A program made the translations under genes and the position numbers. DNA of 24,966 nt, from positions 102,174-127,139 of the forward strand of contig NW_014577732.1 of NCBI RefSeq assembly GCF_000485595.1, read 5' to 3'. Shown here piece after piece: positions 9,017-19,487 of this stretch. The notes beneath the pieces are model-generated. The model did no database searches, had not been told where the DNA came from, and saw nothing but the letters and a program-made list of their open reading frames with translations. Every line of letters starts with the position of its first letter. Position 1 is the stretch's first letter. This DNA is from Priapulus caudatus. Its lineage: Eukaryota > Priapulida > Priapulimorpha > Priapulimorphida > Priapulidae.

Positions 9017-9092
9017 CTATACAATTACAATACAAGGGTCGTGATATCTATCGGTTTCATTCGTAATTTATAGTAAAGTGGTTCAGACCATC

Positions 9093-9287
9093 TACACACA
9101 CGCGCGCGCATGCAAGCAGGCTCGCATGCACGTACGCACGCGCGCTGACAGCACCACACACACACACCGCACACACACACACACACACACACCCAGTCAC
9201 ACACGCACGGCACCGACGCACGCACGCACGCACGCACGCACGGCACGCACGCACGCACACGCACGCACGCACCACGCACGCACGCAA

Positions 9288-9362
<75 letters not shown>

Positions 9363-9369
9363 CCACGCA

Positions 9370-9401
<32 letters not shown>

Positions 9402-9411
9402 CACACACACA
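9093..9411. repeat. (CACG)n/(CA)n microsatellite upstream of the first visible MTO1 exon
   Basis: Mostly GCAC units with CA runs at both ends. It borders the TIR element at 9413. Long translations here (HART or CVRA repeats) are artefacts. Confidence 0.95.
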
Positions 9412-9412
9412 G

Positions 9413-9975
9413 GGCTCGAATTAACCGACGCACGACGGCAATTGCCGTCGGTGCCCCTATCAATCGCCGTACTGCCCCTGAAAATCCAACCCGACCGACG
9501 GCAGTCACCTGCCTTGCCCTTTTGTGTAATTGCCGTCGGTGCCCTTTAATCTACTGCCCTAGTTTTGTTTTTAGTCGAATCAACATAAACAGTGCGGCGT
9601 GCGTCTGCTAGTTGCAATGATGAGCTAAAAACGATAGTCGCAGGGAGGAATAATAACAGCATCGGATAATTATTTGCTCCTGATAGCGGGCCATGTAAAA
9701 TTTTCTGTTACTGTACTTCCATTAGCCAGAGGTGGGTACAGGGGTCAGTGTTACGGTGTAAGCTTACATGGCGGCATATTGTTTTGTACATTAAAAGCAA
9801 GACGATGTTGATGTACTAATTTGTTATGAGTTTCCCCTTTATTTTACAAAAGTGCCTGGTGCCCTTCTCAAACTTGAGAGTTGCCTTGGTGCCTTTCTAT
9901 TTTAGAGAAAATTCAAGGCGATTTCTCACATGCCCTAAAAAATTGCCTTGCCCTTCTCGTCGCTTAATTCGAGCC
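9413..9975. mobile_element. 563-bp non-autonomous TIR element between two microsatellites
   Basis: The left end GGCTCGAATTAACCGACG and right end CGTCGCTTAATTCGAGCC are inverted repeats matching 17 of 18. The inside repeats ATTGCCGTCGGTGCCC (twice) and TGCCTTGCCCTT-type strings, and has no transposase. Flanks are CACG/CA on the left and CA on the right, so a target-site duplication cannot be distinguished. Confidence 0.75.
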
Positions 9976-9978
9976 TGA

Positions 9979-10986
<1,008 letters not shown>

Positions 10987-11766
10987 CTCAACGAAGCCTA
11001 GAACAAGATCCAGATAAAATGTATCATGTATGCGTATATTTAGATACAATATTCAATAATGACTTAAATGTAACCCAACAAGAGTAGGGTTACATTATGA
11101 TTATTCAATTTATTGTAATTTTAAATTGTATTATCAATTATGCGTTAACGATTTGCGCTGCAATGCCACTGACACCAGTTTACTGCACGCACCGGCATGT
11201 ATTGTAACAAGTTGTCGTACAAGTTGTCGTATACATTGTCTGTGCTTTGAGCATCGCAAGGCGAGTGATTTTTTCATTATTCTACTCATTGTAATTTGTA
11301 AAATGTTGTGGTGCAAATCCAGCCGTGAACTACGCGGAGTTGGTGACGTCATCAGAAACCGTGTACGACCGCAGCCGCCAATATCGTGCGTGGACTCATG
11401 GTAACTATTGTTTATGAAACGTAGCTTCGTAGGGTACTTTCCTGTTTTAATAACTTTAAACGCATTAATTATTTTCCTAACTATAATTAGATACATCGCC
11501 AAGCCTGCCACAGCGGGCCAAGTTTACTTGTGCCCAGTTTAGCACCCGATTAGCACCCCACACATACGAAAACACCTTTGGCTTTGCAGCCAGGGTCCCA
11601 AACGGGCCTATGGCTGATGGCATGCACCACAGCACAGGCACTAGCTCTATAGCCTCTACTCAGTCTCTACTAGCACTATAGCCGCTTACATTGACTGACG
11701 CTGCGCAACTGTACGCGGGCTATAGTACTAGAGCTACACATACACTTGCCACTTGTTCGGCTCAGG

Positions 11767-12038
11767 CTCTACTCTCTTTCACCTATTACTAGTATTTTGC
11801 CGACAATTTCCTGTAAATGTCGTCCAAATGCTCATTCTGCAACACACTGTCACACGGTGGCCGCCGCACGCTAGGTGGCACAGACACAGTGACACATAAA
11901 ATATAATAGTATATATATATGTGTCACTGTGCAGCACCTAGCGTGCGGCAGCCAGTCGTGGACAGTGGTGTTGCATTGATGCATTTGACGGCATTTACAG
12001 GAATATTGTCGGCCAATAATAGGTGAAAGAGAGTAGAG
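11767..12038. mobile_element. Second copy of the 269-bp palindrome
   Basis: Same element as 833-1101. The right arm has many small indels (GCCAGTCGTGGACAGTGGTG against GCCAGCGTGTGACAGTGTGT in copy 1), so the fold-back pairing is imperfect here. Confidence 0.85.
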
Positions 12039-12099
12039 AAACATTAAGACTTTGGTAGTAAATAGATTTCGTATTTATTTAGTATTAAAAAACTAGGCC

Positions 12100-12355
12100 T
12101 TTGTGCGCCAGATGCTTAGGCCACGTATACTGTCCACTGAAGGCTGTGAGGTCAAACCCTGGCGCGGGCAGTGAATTTTCTCAAGGTGTAAACCTGGCTC
12201 TCAACATTGTAGGCTGTGAATCTCCGCGTTGGCTTCGATGACCACGTAAAAATGGCGTCGCCGTCTCCAGTAATACTAAGTGCCAATGGGGACGTAAAAG
12301 AACCACTGAGGGTGCAAAAAAAACTCTTGCTGTGGCCACCCTCAGGCCATTCGGC
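12100..12355 (+). mobile_element. Second copy of the tRNA-SINE-like segment
   Basis: Carries the same B-box-like GAGGTCAAACCCTGG, GACGTAAAAGAACCACTGAG and tail hairpin, with indels. The A-box part is shortened (GCGCCAGATGCTTAGG). Confidence 0.5.
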
Positions 12356-12374
12356 CTAAAAAGCGCTAACTACT

Positions 12375-12660
12375 GCATGAGAGGGTTATGTCCCCCAGGT
12401 TAACTGCCGGAACGTACCCTGGGTATGGTCTGGTATACCGAACGTACCCTGGTACTATCTAATATGCCAGACCTTACCTCGCCTACTCCACTAACGAGTC
12501 CTAGGGATCGCCTACGCTACACTCCCTAACCCTAACCGCTAGAACCATATCAAATAGTTACCAGGGTAAGTTTCGGTATACCGGACCGTTACTGTGTGCC
12601 AGGGTACGTCCGGCAGTACCCTGAGAGTACATAGACCCTATAAGCCTAACTACTGGCTTT
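12375..12660. repeat. Imperfect inverted repeat of GTACCCTGG blocks
   Basis: ACTGCCGGAACGTACCCTGG with GGTATACCGAACGTACCCTGG (12399-12450) faces GGTAAGTTTCGGTATACCGG with CCAGGGTACGTCCGGCAGTA (12564-12620) in reverse complement. Duplication copy 1 has only the left half, so copy 2 may preserve the full fold-back element. CCCTAACCCTAACC near 12524 lies in the loop. Confidence 0.7.
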
Positions 12661-13552
12661 ACCCAAGCTAGGTCAACCCCATGGCTAGCTCCAAGAAACG
12701 GTATTGCTAGGGTTTAGAATACGCGTTTCAGATTCTTGCCCACAAATCCTTGTAGTTGGCTCGTGTATCCAACCATCGACAGCAGCTAGCGCGTCACATG
12801 ATAATAGCTCAAACGAATCTTATAAACCTCTGGCTTGCTCGCGACGGTAACTGGGCGCTACTGGCGCTTACTTATTTATTGAGTTATGCCGTTTTTCTGA
12901 GATGAATTGCGATCAAAACAACTAGACAGCCGCCATGTCTGCCATGTTCAGTGCAACTAAAATTGCATGGACCTGATTTTCACAGTGCGTAGGCCAAATA
13001 CAACGCAAGTACATATATCTTCGCAATGATAATTATTAAGTTGTTGTAGATTGACGATTCCCTGGTTTTCAATGTTTTAATTTATATATATACGAGTATA
13101 TGAGCTTCTTTATTGCTCACGCTAACGCAAGTAGCAACGCTATGGTATGTTATGTCGTATCGGGTTTTCCGCGTGCCGTCGAAAATCCATGCGCATTGCA
13201 AAATGGCGTTGGCGCTTAGTTGAAATTTCGGTTTGGCATCTTGAAATTTACACTGTGCACAGCAAACTGAGTGTATTAGTTTAATAACAATGCTGGAATA
13301 CGATAAGGTGAAGGCTATATATTGATACAAAACAAGGCAGAAATGCTCTAGATGAGCATTTTATTTGAGATATAACGTATGTTCGCGGTAGTTTTTGTAC
13401 AGGCTACAAGATTTTCAATGGATGATGTCAGCGGGTGTATGACGTTAGTCACACAGCCTGGTCGGGTTACCCCATTCGGCTAGGCTGATAGCCCCTGGGA
13501 CGTTTATTCTTTATGAACTTGCCAGTATAGCAAAGTAGAATTAGAAACAGTG
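12661..13552. other. Divergent upstream region with no gene seen
   Basis: Between the two head-to-head genes I see no ORF with family similarity, no tRNA and no clear core promoter. It is the likeliest place within the window for the missing MTO1 first exon and its promoter, but I could not identify them. Confidence 0.5.
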
Positions 13553-13705
13553 TCGAAGTGTGCAGCAGCTAGCACGTCGGTGTACTTGTGTGATTGGCCA
13601 GATGAGCAATTTGACCGCATTTACAGGTGATTATAGGCGAAATACGAGGTAGACAGAAACATAAGACTTTGGTAGTAAATACATTTCGTGTTTATTTACC
13701 ATTAT
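13553..13705. mobile_element. Divergent third copy of the palindrome family (right arm plus tail)
   Basis: AGATGAGCAATTTGACCGCA, TTTACAGG and AAGACTTTGGTAGTAAATAC follow the same order as 1037-1130. The upstream ATTCGGCTAGGCTGATAGCC (13474-13493) resembles the block at 1416-1440. Older and more diverged than the two 1.5-kb copies. Confidence 0.6.
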
Positions 13706-13728
13706 ATTTTTTTATTGAGACATTCCAA

Positions 13729-13836
13729 GTGCCTGTGGCATGCACTGCACACTGTCACTACATTATCATTATGTCACTACATTATGTCACTATACATTAT
13801 GTCACTATACATTATCCACTATCCAGCCACAGGCAC
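13729..13836. repeat. Hairpin with (TGTCACTATACATTA) tandem core
   Basis: GTGCCTGTGGC (13729-13739) pairs perfectly with GCCACAGGCAC (13826-13836). The loop holds four tandem units of about 15 bases containing ATTATGTCACTA. Confidence 0.75.
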
Positions 13837-13927
13837 AGGCATAATTCAATATTACTCCATTTATTTTAAAGTAAGGATATTTACTTACTAGTATAAATCC
13901 ACAGCCGGGAGATTAGCAGAAAATGAA

Positions 13928-13976
13928 CCTGCTACCGGTAGCAGGAGAATACTAACAGTAACAGTAACAGTAACAG
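13928..13976. repeat. 18-bp perfect palindrome followed by (AACAGT)n
   Basis: CCTGCTACCGGTAGCAGG (13928-13945) is self-complementary. Four AACAGT units follow. It lies about 290 bases before the fucosyltransferase start, so it could sit in its promoter, which is only an inference. Confidence 0.7.
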
Positions 13977-14005
13977 CCTAGAAAGTAAGGTACTACTACT
14001 ACTTA

Positions 14006-14080
14006 AGCCCTCGTTGATTATCATTATGCCACAGCCACAGGTGCCACAGGCCTGGTGCTGGGGCACAGCCAACGAGGGCT
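14006..14080. repeat. Nested inverted repeat in the fucosyltransferase leader
   Basis: AGCCCTCGTTG (14006-14016) and CAACGAGGGCT (14070-14080) are perfect complements, enclosing a second dyad of CCACAGG and CCTGG type. It would form a stem-loop in a 5' leader if transcription starts upstream. Confidence 0.6.
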
Positions 14081-14262
14081 ACAGTACTACTACTATAGCT
14101 AAATGTAAGCGTAAACCAGTGCCATGGAAGAGAACAGCAAATTTAATTAATGTATTGTTTAAAGACTACAGCCATCTCAGTGTGTGGAGAAGGGCAACAG
14201 AATCTGAGCTACATGGTTTGAACAAGTAAAATTTTGCGAAGATTTTTACACCAGCTAGCATC

Positions 14263-14328
14263 ATGAAATCTGAGAGTCGACAAAGAGCTGGGAAAAGCAA
14301 TAAGAGCAAACACCCACCACCTAAACAG
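14263..14328 (+). CDS. Probable first coding exon of the fucosyltransferase (22 codons)
   Basis: An ATG opens 22 codons (MKSESRQRAGKSNKSKHPPP then KQ) and reaches a donor CCTAAACAG|GTAATC. A 145-base intron ends in AATCATTGCAG, and the next exon continues in the same phase 0 (SEDRHN-MDK). This would lengthen the basic cytoplasmic tail of a type II membrane protein from 25 to 53 residues. The acceptor's pyrimidine tract is weak. The alternative is that translation starts at the ATG at 14492 and this segment is 5'UTR. The agreement of ATG, donor, acceptor and phase is suggestive but not proof. Confidence 0.5.
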
Positions 14329-14473
14329 GTAATCACGATTTAGCCTAGAACCATATTTTAATTGAAGCATTGCAATATGACTTGCTATAACATTCTGTGT
14401 TAAGTCACTACAAATATTGCACAGCTGATATGTTGAAAAATAATGGAGGTACAAGTTCAGTTAATCATTGCAG

Positions 14474-16078
14474 AGTGAAGATCGTCATAACATGGACAAA
14501 CACAACAGCAAAGCAAGGCAACAGAGCAATGAATTCGACCAAAAAACAAACGTGACCTTCAGGAAAGTAGGTCTCCTCCTGCTCACCCTCACTCTCGTCT
14601 GTTCAACAGTCCTCCTCATTGGTAGCTATTTCCACAGCAGTGAAATTGCAGGCAATAACGTCGTGCAATCGTGCCACCGTGGCTTGAGTGACTGTGTCGC
14701 GGAATCTCCCAGCGTAATGGCTGGTCATATAAACGAACACAGTCCAACTCAAAATGGAATTGACGAAACGTCTGACGATGATAAACATTTGCTAGCACGT
14801 CAAAGCACTAGTGACAAGTCTGATGTCAGTGAACATAATGATGCCACATACGACGAGAGTTCGATAGAGGTAACAGATACGGAAGAGAAAAATCGAACGT
14901 CAGCAAACTCTGACGCTAGCGGAAACGAGCCGAAAACGAACAAACAATATGATAACATCGATGCAATAGATGGCGCCGCCGGTAGCAAAACCGGCGTCAG
15001 CGACGAGCGGCATCTCACGTCGCCCGCGCGGAGTCCCGTCGCCGGGGCAACGTTCCAACCGATCTTCGGCGGCGGTGGCGACATCAAGCGCATCCTGTTC
15101 TGGACGCCGATGTTCAGAGCGCGCGACTGGGACGTCGGCGTCGGCCGGCGAGCATTCGACCGCTGCGCAGAGCGGCGCTGCGAGACGGTCGTCGATCGCG
15201 CGCTGCTACTTTCCAGTGACGCCGTTCTCTTCCACATGCGCGACGTGAGGCGGGGCGACGTCCCCGCCGCGCGATCGCCGCGACAGAAGTGGGTGTTCGC
15301 TCTGAAGGAGTCGCCGTGGTACAGCTGGGCGCACCGCTTCACGGAGCTTCGCGACGCGTTCAACTGGACGATGACGTACCGGCGCGACTCCGACGTGCCG
15401 TGGCTGTACGGCGAGTTTCGTCACAAGGGGGCGCCGGCTGACCGCGGCGAGTTTCCCCGCGAGGGGGCGCCGGTGCGGGGGTTCGCCGCGGGGAAGACGA
15501 AGCTGGTCGCGTGGTTTGCGAGTCGCTGCAATGCGATCAGCGAGAGCATGCGCTACGTCGACGAACTACGGCGCCACCTGCCGGTGGACGTGTACGGCGC
15601 GTGCGGGCCGCTGCGGTGCCCACGCAGCGAGAGCGCACGTTGCTACGCGATGCTCGCGCGCGACTACAAGTTCTACCTCGCCTTCGAGAACAGCGTCTGC
15701 CGCGACTACGTCACCGAGAAGTTGTTCCTTGCGATGAACGCCAGCGTCGTTCCCGTTGTCCTCGGCGGCGCTGACTACCGGCGCCACCTGCCGCCGCGCT
15801 CCTACATCGACGTGCGCGACTTTGCGTCGCCGCGCGACCTCGCGCGCCACCTCGCCGAGATCGACGGTGACGACGCGCGCTACAACGAGTATTTCGCGTG
15901 GCGGAGCGACTTCGAGCTCGCAACACTCACCGACAACGCCAACGCCATCTGTGGTCTGTGTGCGAAGCTGCACGGCGACGACGGCGTGCGAGTGTCGTCA
16001 TACGAGGACGTGCACGCGTGGTGGAACCGCACCGCCGACTGCGAGAAAGGCATCTACGAACTACTCGATCAAGCGTGA
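14474..16078 (+). CDS. Alpha-1,3-fucosyltransferase (GT10), main exon
   Basis: A Golgi type II enzyme that should transfer fucose from GDP-fucose to GlcNAc or similar acceptors on N- or O-glycans. Numbered on the 556-residue two-exon model, there is a basic cytoplasmic tail, a transmembrane anchor at about 54-75 (VGLLLLTLTLVCSTVLLIGS), a long Ser/Asp/Asn-rich stem to about 225, and a GT10 catalytic domain from about 227. Diagnostic motifs are ILFWTP (229), SDAVLFHMRD, WVFALKESPW, FNWTMTYRRDSD (318) and the GDP-fucose signature KFYLAFENSVCRDYVTEKLF (421). A C-terminal CGLC and a final cysteine fit the family's disulfides. NWT, NAS and NRT are possible glycosylation sites. Met29 (14492) is the alternative start. 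A short internal duplication, GEFRHKGAPADRGEFPREGAP, sits between the two halves of the domain. Base composition shifts from AT-rich in the stem to very GC-rich in the catalytic part. The closest named relatives are probably invertebrate FucTC-like enzymes. Acceptor specificity cannot be read from the sequence. Confidence 0.94.
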   Translation, partial: SEDRHNMDKHNSKARQQSNEFDQKTNVTFRKVGLLLLTLTLVCSTVLLIGSYFHSSEIAGNNVVQSCHRGLSDCVAESPSVMAGHINEHSPTQNGIDETSDDDKHLLARQSTSDKSDVSEHNDATYDESSIEVTDTEEKNRTSANSDASGNEPKTNKQYDNIDAIDGAAGSKTGVSDERHLTSPARSPVAGATFQPIFGGGGDIKRILFWTPMFRARDWDVGVGRRAFDRCAERRCETVVDRALLLSSDAVLFHMRDVRRGDVPAARSPRQKWVFALKESPWYSWAHRFTELRDAFNWTMTYRRDSDVPWLYGEFRHKGAPADRGEFPREGAPVRGFAAGKTKLVAWFASRCNAISESMRYVDELRRHLPVDVYGACGPLRCPRSESARCYAMLARDYKFYLAFENSVCRDYVTEKLFLAMNASVVPVVLGGADYRRHLPPRSYIDVRDFASPRDLARHLAEIDGDDARYNEYFAWRSDFELATLTDNANAICGLCAKLHGDDGVRVSSYEDVHAWWNRTADCEKGIYELLDQA

Positions 16079-16105
16079 GGCGGCCGGGAGCGGTGGTGGG
16101 GCGTG

Positions 16106-16165
16106 TGTGGCAGCCGCGAGTGAGGTGGCTGGGAGTGTGGCAGCCACGAGTGAGGCGGAGCATTT
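16106..16165 (+). repeat. Two-copy tandem repeat just after the fucosyltransferase stop
   Basis: GTGTGGCAGCCGCGAGTGAG and GTGTGGCAGCCACGAGTGAG follow each other about 30 bases apart in the 3'UTR. Simple local duplication. Confidence 0.7.
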
Positions 16166-16699
16166 GTGTGAAGAGTAACAGTGTCCGTCCAACTAACTTC
16201 GAGTTTATGTGGCGATTTTACTCTCCTGCGTTGCATAGGAATGAGGAGGGGGACATTGATTTTGATGCTGATCTGCCATTCACGTGAAGTTATTGGAGGG
16301 ATCGTGCAGGGGCATTTTTTGCTGATCTGCGAAGACTAGGCCCTTTGGCATTGAGACCGCCTTTAGTTTCGTCGTAAAAATTTCGCCCGCAAATTTCTAA
16401 GCGTGTAAAACGATAAATCGTCAGACGGATGCCACTTGGTAGCTTGCTCTGCGTATTTTATTGCATAAATTATATGTAGCTTATCCTTATCGGTTGTTAT
16501 CAGCACTGGCATCTAGTTAGCACTAATGGGAAGCCCATGGTTTTACATCATTTATTGACATATCCTGTCTGGTTGGAGAAATTCATATCTGCTGAAATAC
16601 CAGGTATGCTAAAAATGTCAAATTATTTTATTGCCACAAAAATGAGATTTTAAAATGTATTTTCGTCTGGAATGCGAGATCATGTTATGTCTCAAATGG

Positions 16700-16735
<36 letters not shown>

Positions 16736-18494
16736 AATTCTAAGCCACTGAACGTTTTTTATTCATGGATTTGCATTTTTATACATTTTTTGCAATATTT
16801 TATATTCTTACGATCTGATGAAGTAGGTAACCATGCTCTATGCAATATCAGGAAAAATTCTGTCATTTACAGTGTATATATAATACATTGTGCTCAATAA
16901 AGATTTTTATATAAATCTACTTATCTGTCTTGTTATGTATAGATAAGTACCACCTGGGGTGTGCGCCAATTTCTTGTGTTGAAAACAAAGAAAGTTGTAA
17001 TGGTCAAGGGAAACTATGCCCTTATTATTAAACTTATATTTTGCATTGGTGAAACCATGATGCATGATATCAAACATCACAAAAGGAAAATTATTTTAAG
17101 CCACTAAAACTTATTATTATTATTATTTTCCTTTCCACAGAAGCTTAAACAACAATAGAACAGCTAGAAAAAGATGAAAGAACTATAAGATAACTAGAAA
17201 ATTCTGCCCTACAAAATGCATGTACACTATGATAAAATAGCACGAATCATTCCCCGTTCGTTTACTTGATAAACCAGACGATTACACATGTGCTGGTCGA
17301 TACACTCTTACTTCATCACACGACCATAAATGTGCTACAATCTACTCCTTACTGAACACAAATGCTAAAATTAAACATAAAATATAAATAAACCAGCAGA
17401 GTGAAAGGTGGGTTTATATATCTATATATCTCGACCGGTCACCAGAATTGACATCAGTCCTCTGTGTCGGCAGTTCAGCACACAACATGCAATGGCATAT
17501 TTTGCATAACTCGTTGCTAATACCATAGTCACGTATTGATAATGAGAAACATATTGATTATATACTTCGTAGTGCACTTCAAACGTATATAAAACATCGT
17601 GTGATGTATACAGGCCTCCATGCCATGAACGCGTACGTGCGGGCCTTTATGTAAATATATATATATTCATAAGAGGGAACAGGGTAAAATACAACTGAAT
17701 ACGAACATTTACATTCTACGGTTTCGAGCCTAGTTGGAGCGATTTGTAAGAGTAACTTACACATCGTGAGGTTCATCTCTAAACCATTTCCAGTTCTATG
17801 TAAATTATTTTGGCTGGATGTAAGAACATAAACATAAATGGCAGTGTTAGGTGACTGGTCTAGGTCGAGGCAAGTGACACTAGATTCACGACTAAAACAT
17901 TGTATACCATATTAAATTAATGAGTAAGCAAAAACTGGCTCGTTTCTGGCTCTTATTGCTGCTTCTGTATATACATCTGCAATAAACCAGACATCGTTAG
18001 AGTGTCTAACAGGTGGCACTAGTGTCGACTTTCAGTTCTTTCAGTGTAACCCGCCTTTCCTATGATGACTAAAAGTATAGTGCTGTCAGCCTGTCAAGTA
18101 TATTAATCTCATATTTTTCGGCGGTGGGCTTTCCACAGACTTACACAGGTCTTTAAGTGTTAACGACTGTTAAAGTGTTTTTACTGATTTAAAATATGCA
18201 TTCTCGTCATTCTTCCACGAAGTTAAAGACAATCGCATGAGGAAAAATGTTTTAGGAAAGGCAGTGGATAAATTCCAACTGTGGTTGCTACCATGAAAAT
18301 CATCAGAGCACATTTAAAAAATAAAAGAGTTCTGCGGTGGTGTAGTTTGACCGTATCCTGTCGATTATGAAAATTCCCTTCCAGATCCCCCTAGCAGACG
18401 AAAAACAAGGGCACAATGGCCGTGATGCCATTGTGGTTGTTACTCTCATTATTGCGCAGTACCACTAGGCGGCGCTGCGCACGCAATTGTCTGG
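16166..18494. other. Fucosyltransferase 3'UTR and AT-rich intergenic DNA
   Basis: No supported gene. It contains an (AT)n tract at 16707-16733, a (TTA)n tract near 17111-17127 and a short hairpin, CACAATGGC with GCCATTGTG (18412-18435). Short ORFs here have no domain character. Confidence 0.6.
16896..16901 (+). promoter_or_regulatory. Candidate fucosyltransferase polyadenylation signal
   Basis: AATAAA in TGCTCAATAAAGATTTTT, about 820 bases after the stop codon, followed within 40 bases by TGT-rich sequence. It is the first canonical hexamer with a plausible downstream element on this strand. Confidence 0.45.
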
Positions 18495-18558
18495 ATTCAT
18501 TACATAGAGATCTATAAAGACTACAAATGGTTTGTTTATAGATCTCTATGATTCATTA
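18495..18558. mobile_element. 48-bp hairpin micro-element with 8-bp flanking direct repeats
   Basis: CATAGAGATCTATAAA (18503-18518) and TTTATAGATCTCTATG (18535-18550) are perfect 16-bp inverted repeats. ATTCATTA flanks both sides (18495-18502, 18551-18558) exactly, as a target-site duplication would. An 8-bp duplication is typical of hAT-type insertions. Confidence 0.75.
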
Positions 18559-19252
18559 GCTCGAAACGATACGCGTTGATTGGACGTCAATTGCTTCGTC
18601 AACTGCATAAACTAGAATAAATAGTTACTAACAAAGTTGGCAACCTGGAGAGCCTTCAAATAACTGCACCTACGTTTTAGGTAAAAGTCATCCATGTATA
18701 TAATATAATTGCATCCACCTCACAAATCTTACTTCTTGTATATCCTTGCCTCTCCTCGGCTTGCTACCTACCACATATGTAGAGCTTGAGAATGGGACAA
18801 TCTTGCATGGGTTTACCGCGATTGTGAAGGGGAGTACGTAGGTAAGGTCAACAGTAAATTCAGTAAGCAAGAGAAGTCTTCCATGACATTGTCTTCTTCT
18901 GATACTAGTTTCTAGTGCCTGGGTCAATTGGGCACGTAGCATTGCACACATCTACATACCGTGGCTTCTTTAAAAATACGTTTAAGAGTGGTGTACACAG
19001 TTTGAATGTGTTGCAACGTTGTCGCATTCGTCTGGGACTACGCAAGAGTAGATATAAACAGGGTATACGGAAGGATAGTTGTTTTTCTTGCTGAATGTGC
19101 TGTTTGTAAGATGTGGTAAAGAGTGAGCGCTTTTGCATTGTCGTGCATCTACGTTCTCCTAAGAAGAAGAAGAAGAAGAAAAGCCACACTTGCATCTGAG
19201 TCGCCTACAACCCCGCATCGAGAAAAAAATACTGCGCGATGACATTGCGAGT
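18559..19252. other. Intergenic / possible SBSPON-like 3'UTR
   Basis: No recognised coding sequence. A (GAA)n tract lies at 19160-19179. If the SBSPON-like gene has a long 3'UTR it would extend here. I saw no clear minus-strand polyadenylation hexamer. Confidence 0.5.
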
Positions 19253-19308
19253 GGATGACGACGTCATCAGCAGGTTATGACGTCATCGCGAGCTGACGCG
19301 TGACGTCA
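19253..19308. promoter_or_regulatory. Cluster of CRE-like palindromes
   Basis: GATGACGACGTCATC (19253-19267), TGACGTCA (19278-19285) and TGACGTCA (19301-19308) lie within 56 bases, just past the SBSPON-like stop codon. TGACGTCA is the canonical CREB/ATF site. The location at a 3' end makes promoter function doubtful, and a local TGACG-rich repeat is the alternative. Confidence 0.4.
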
Positions 19309-19336
19309 CGAGTCTCCGTGCGCGCGGGCCGCCACG

Positions 19337-19487
19337 TCACACGAAGATGTATCCGGGCATGTTCTTGTTCTGCTTGTGACAGGAGCAGTCCTCGATGAGC
19401 TCCTGCTGGATCCAGCGGCCGCTGCACCACGGCACGTTGGTCGCCTTCCAGCGGCTCTCCACGCCGGCGACGCCCTGACCATTACAT
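19337..19487 (-). CDS. SBSPON-like terminal exon
   Basis: Encodes [20 protein letters not shown] then [20 protein letters not shown] and KNMPGYIFV, then TGA. The acceptor is ACGTTTTTGCAG. The GRW-x-E-x-C-x-C arrangement and the FIF/IFV end fit the family's C-terminal domain. Confidence 0.86.

Larger units (their letters stand above)
10987..12497 (+). repeat. Direct duplication, copy 2 (about 1.5 kb)
   Basis: Partner of 64-1561, about 10.9 kb away. Its palindrome arms pair less well than those of copy 1, and it carries many single-base gains and losses in runs. This is what uncorrected long-read error would look like, though true divergence is not excluded. It carries on past the shared edge into an inverted GTACCCTGG block that copy 1 lacks. 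Confidence 0.93.

Noticed and set aside
9019-9035. TTG-initiated start for MTO1 (MYCNCIG...)
   Set aside because: The codon is TTG, not ATG, and a splice acceptor TTGTATAG lies inside the extension. The exon start at 9016 is better.
9078-9611. [12 protein letters not shown] ORFs
   Set aside because: Translation of (CACG)n. The only non-repeat part is the TIR element.
13082-13330. Minus-strand ORF as the MTO1 targeting exon
   Set aside because: It also begins at TTG, and I see no phase-1 donor following a convincing targeting sequence.
14026-14229. 67-codon ORF (MPQPQVPQAWCW...) ending just before the fucosyltransferase start
   Set aside because: No recognisable family. Lies in a probable 5' leader and contains inverted repeats. 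Could be an upstream ORF but cannot be supported.
18905-19195. 96-codon minus-strand ORF downstream of the SBSPON-like stop
   Set aside because: No domain, starts in a poly-Phe run from the (GAA)n tract, and lies in probable 3'UTR.
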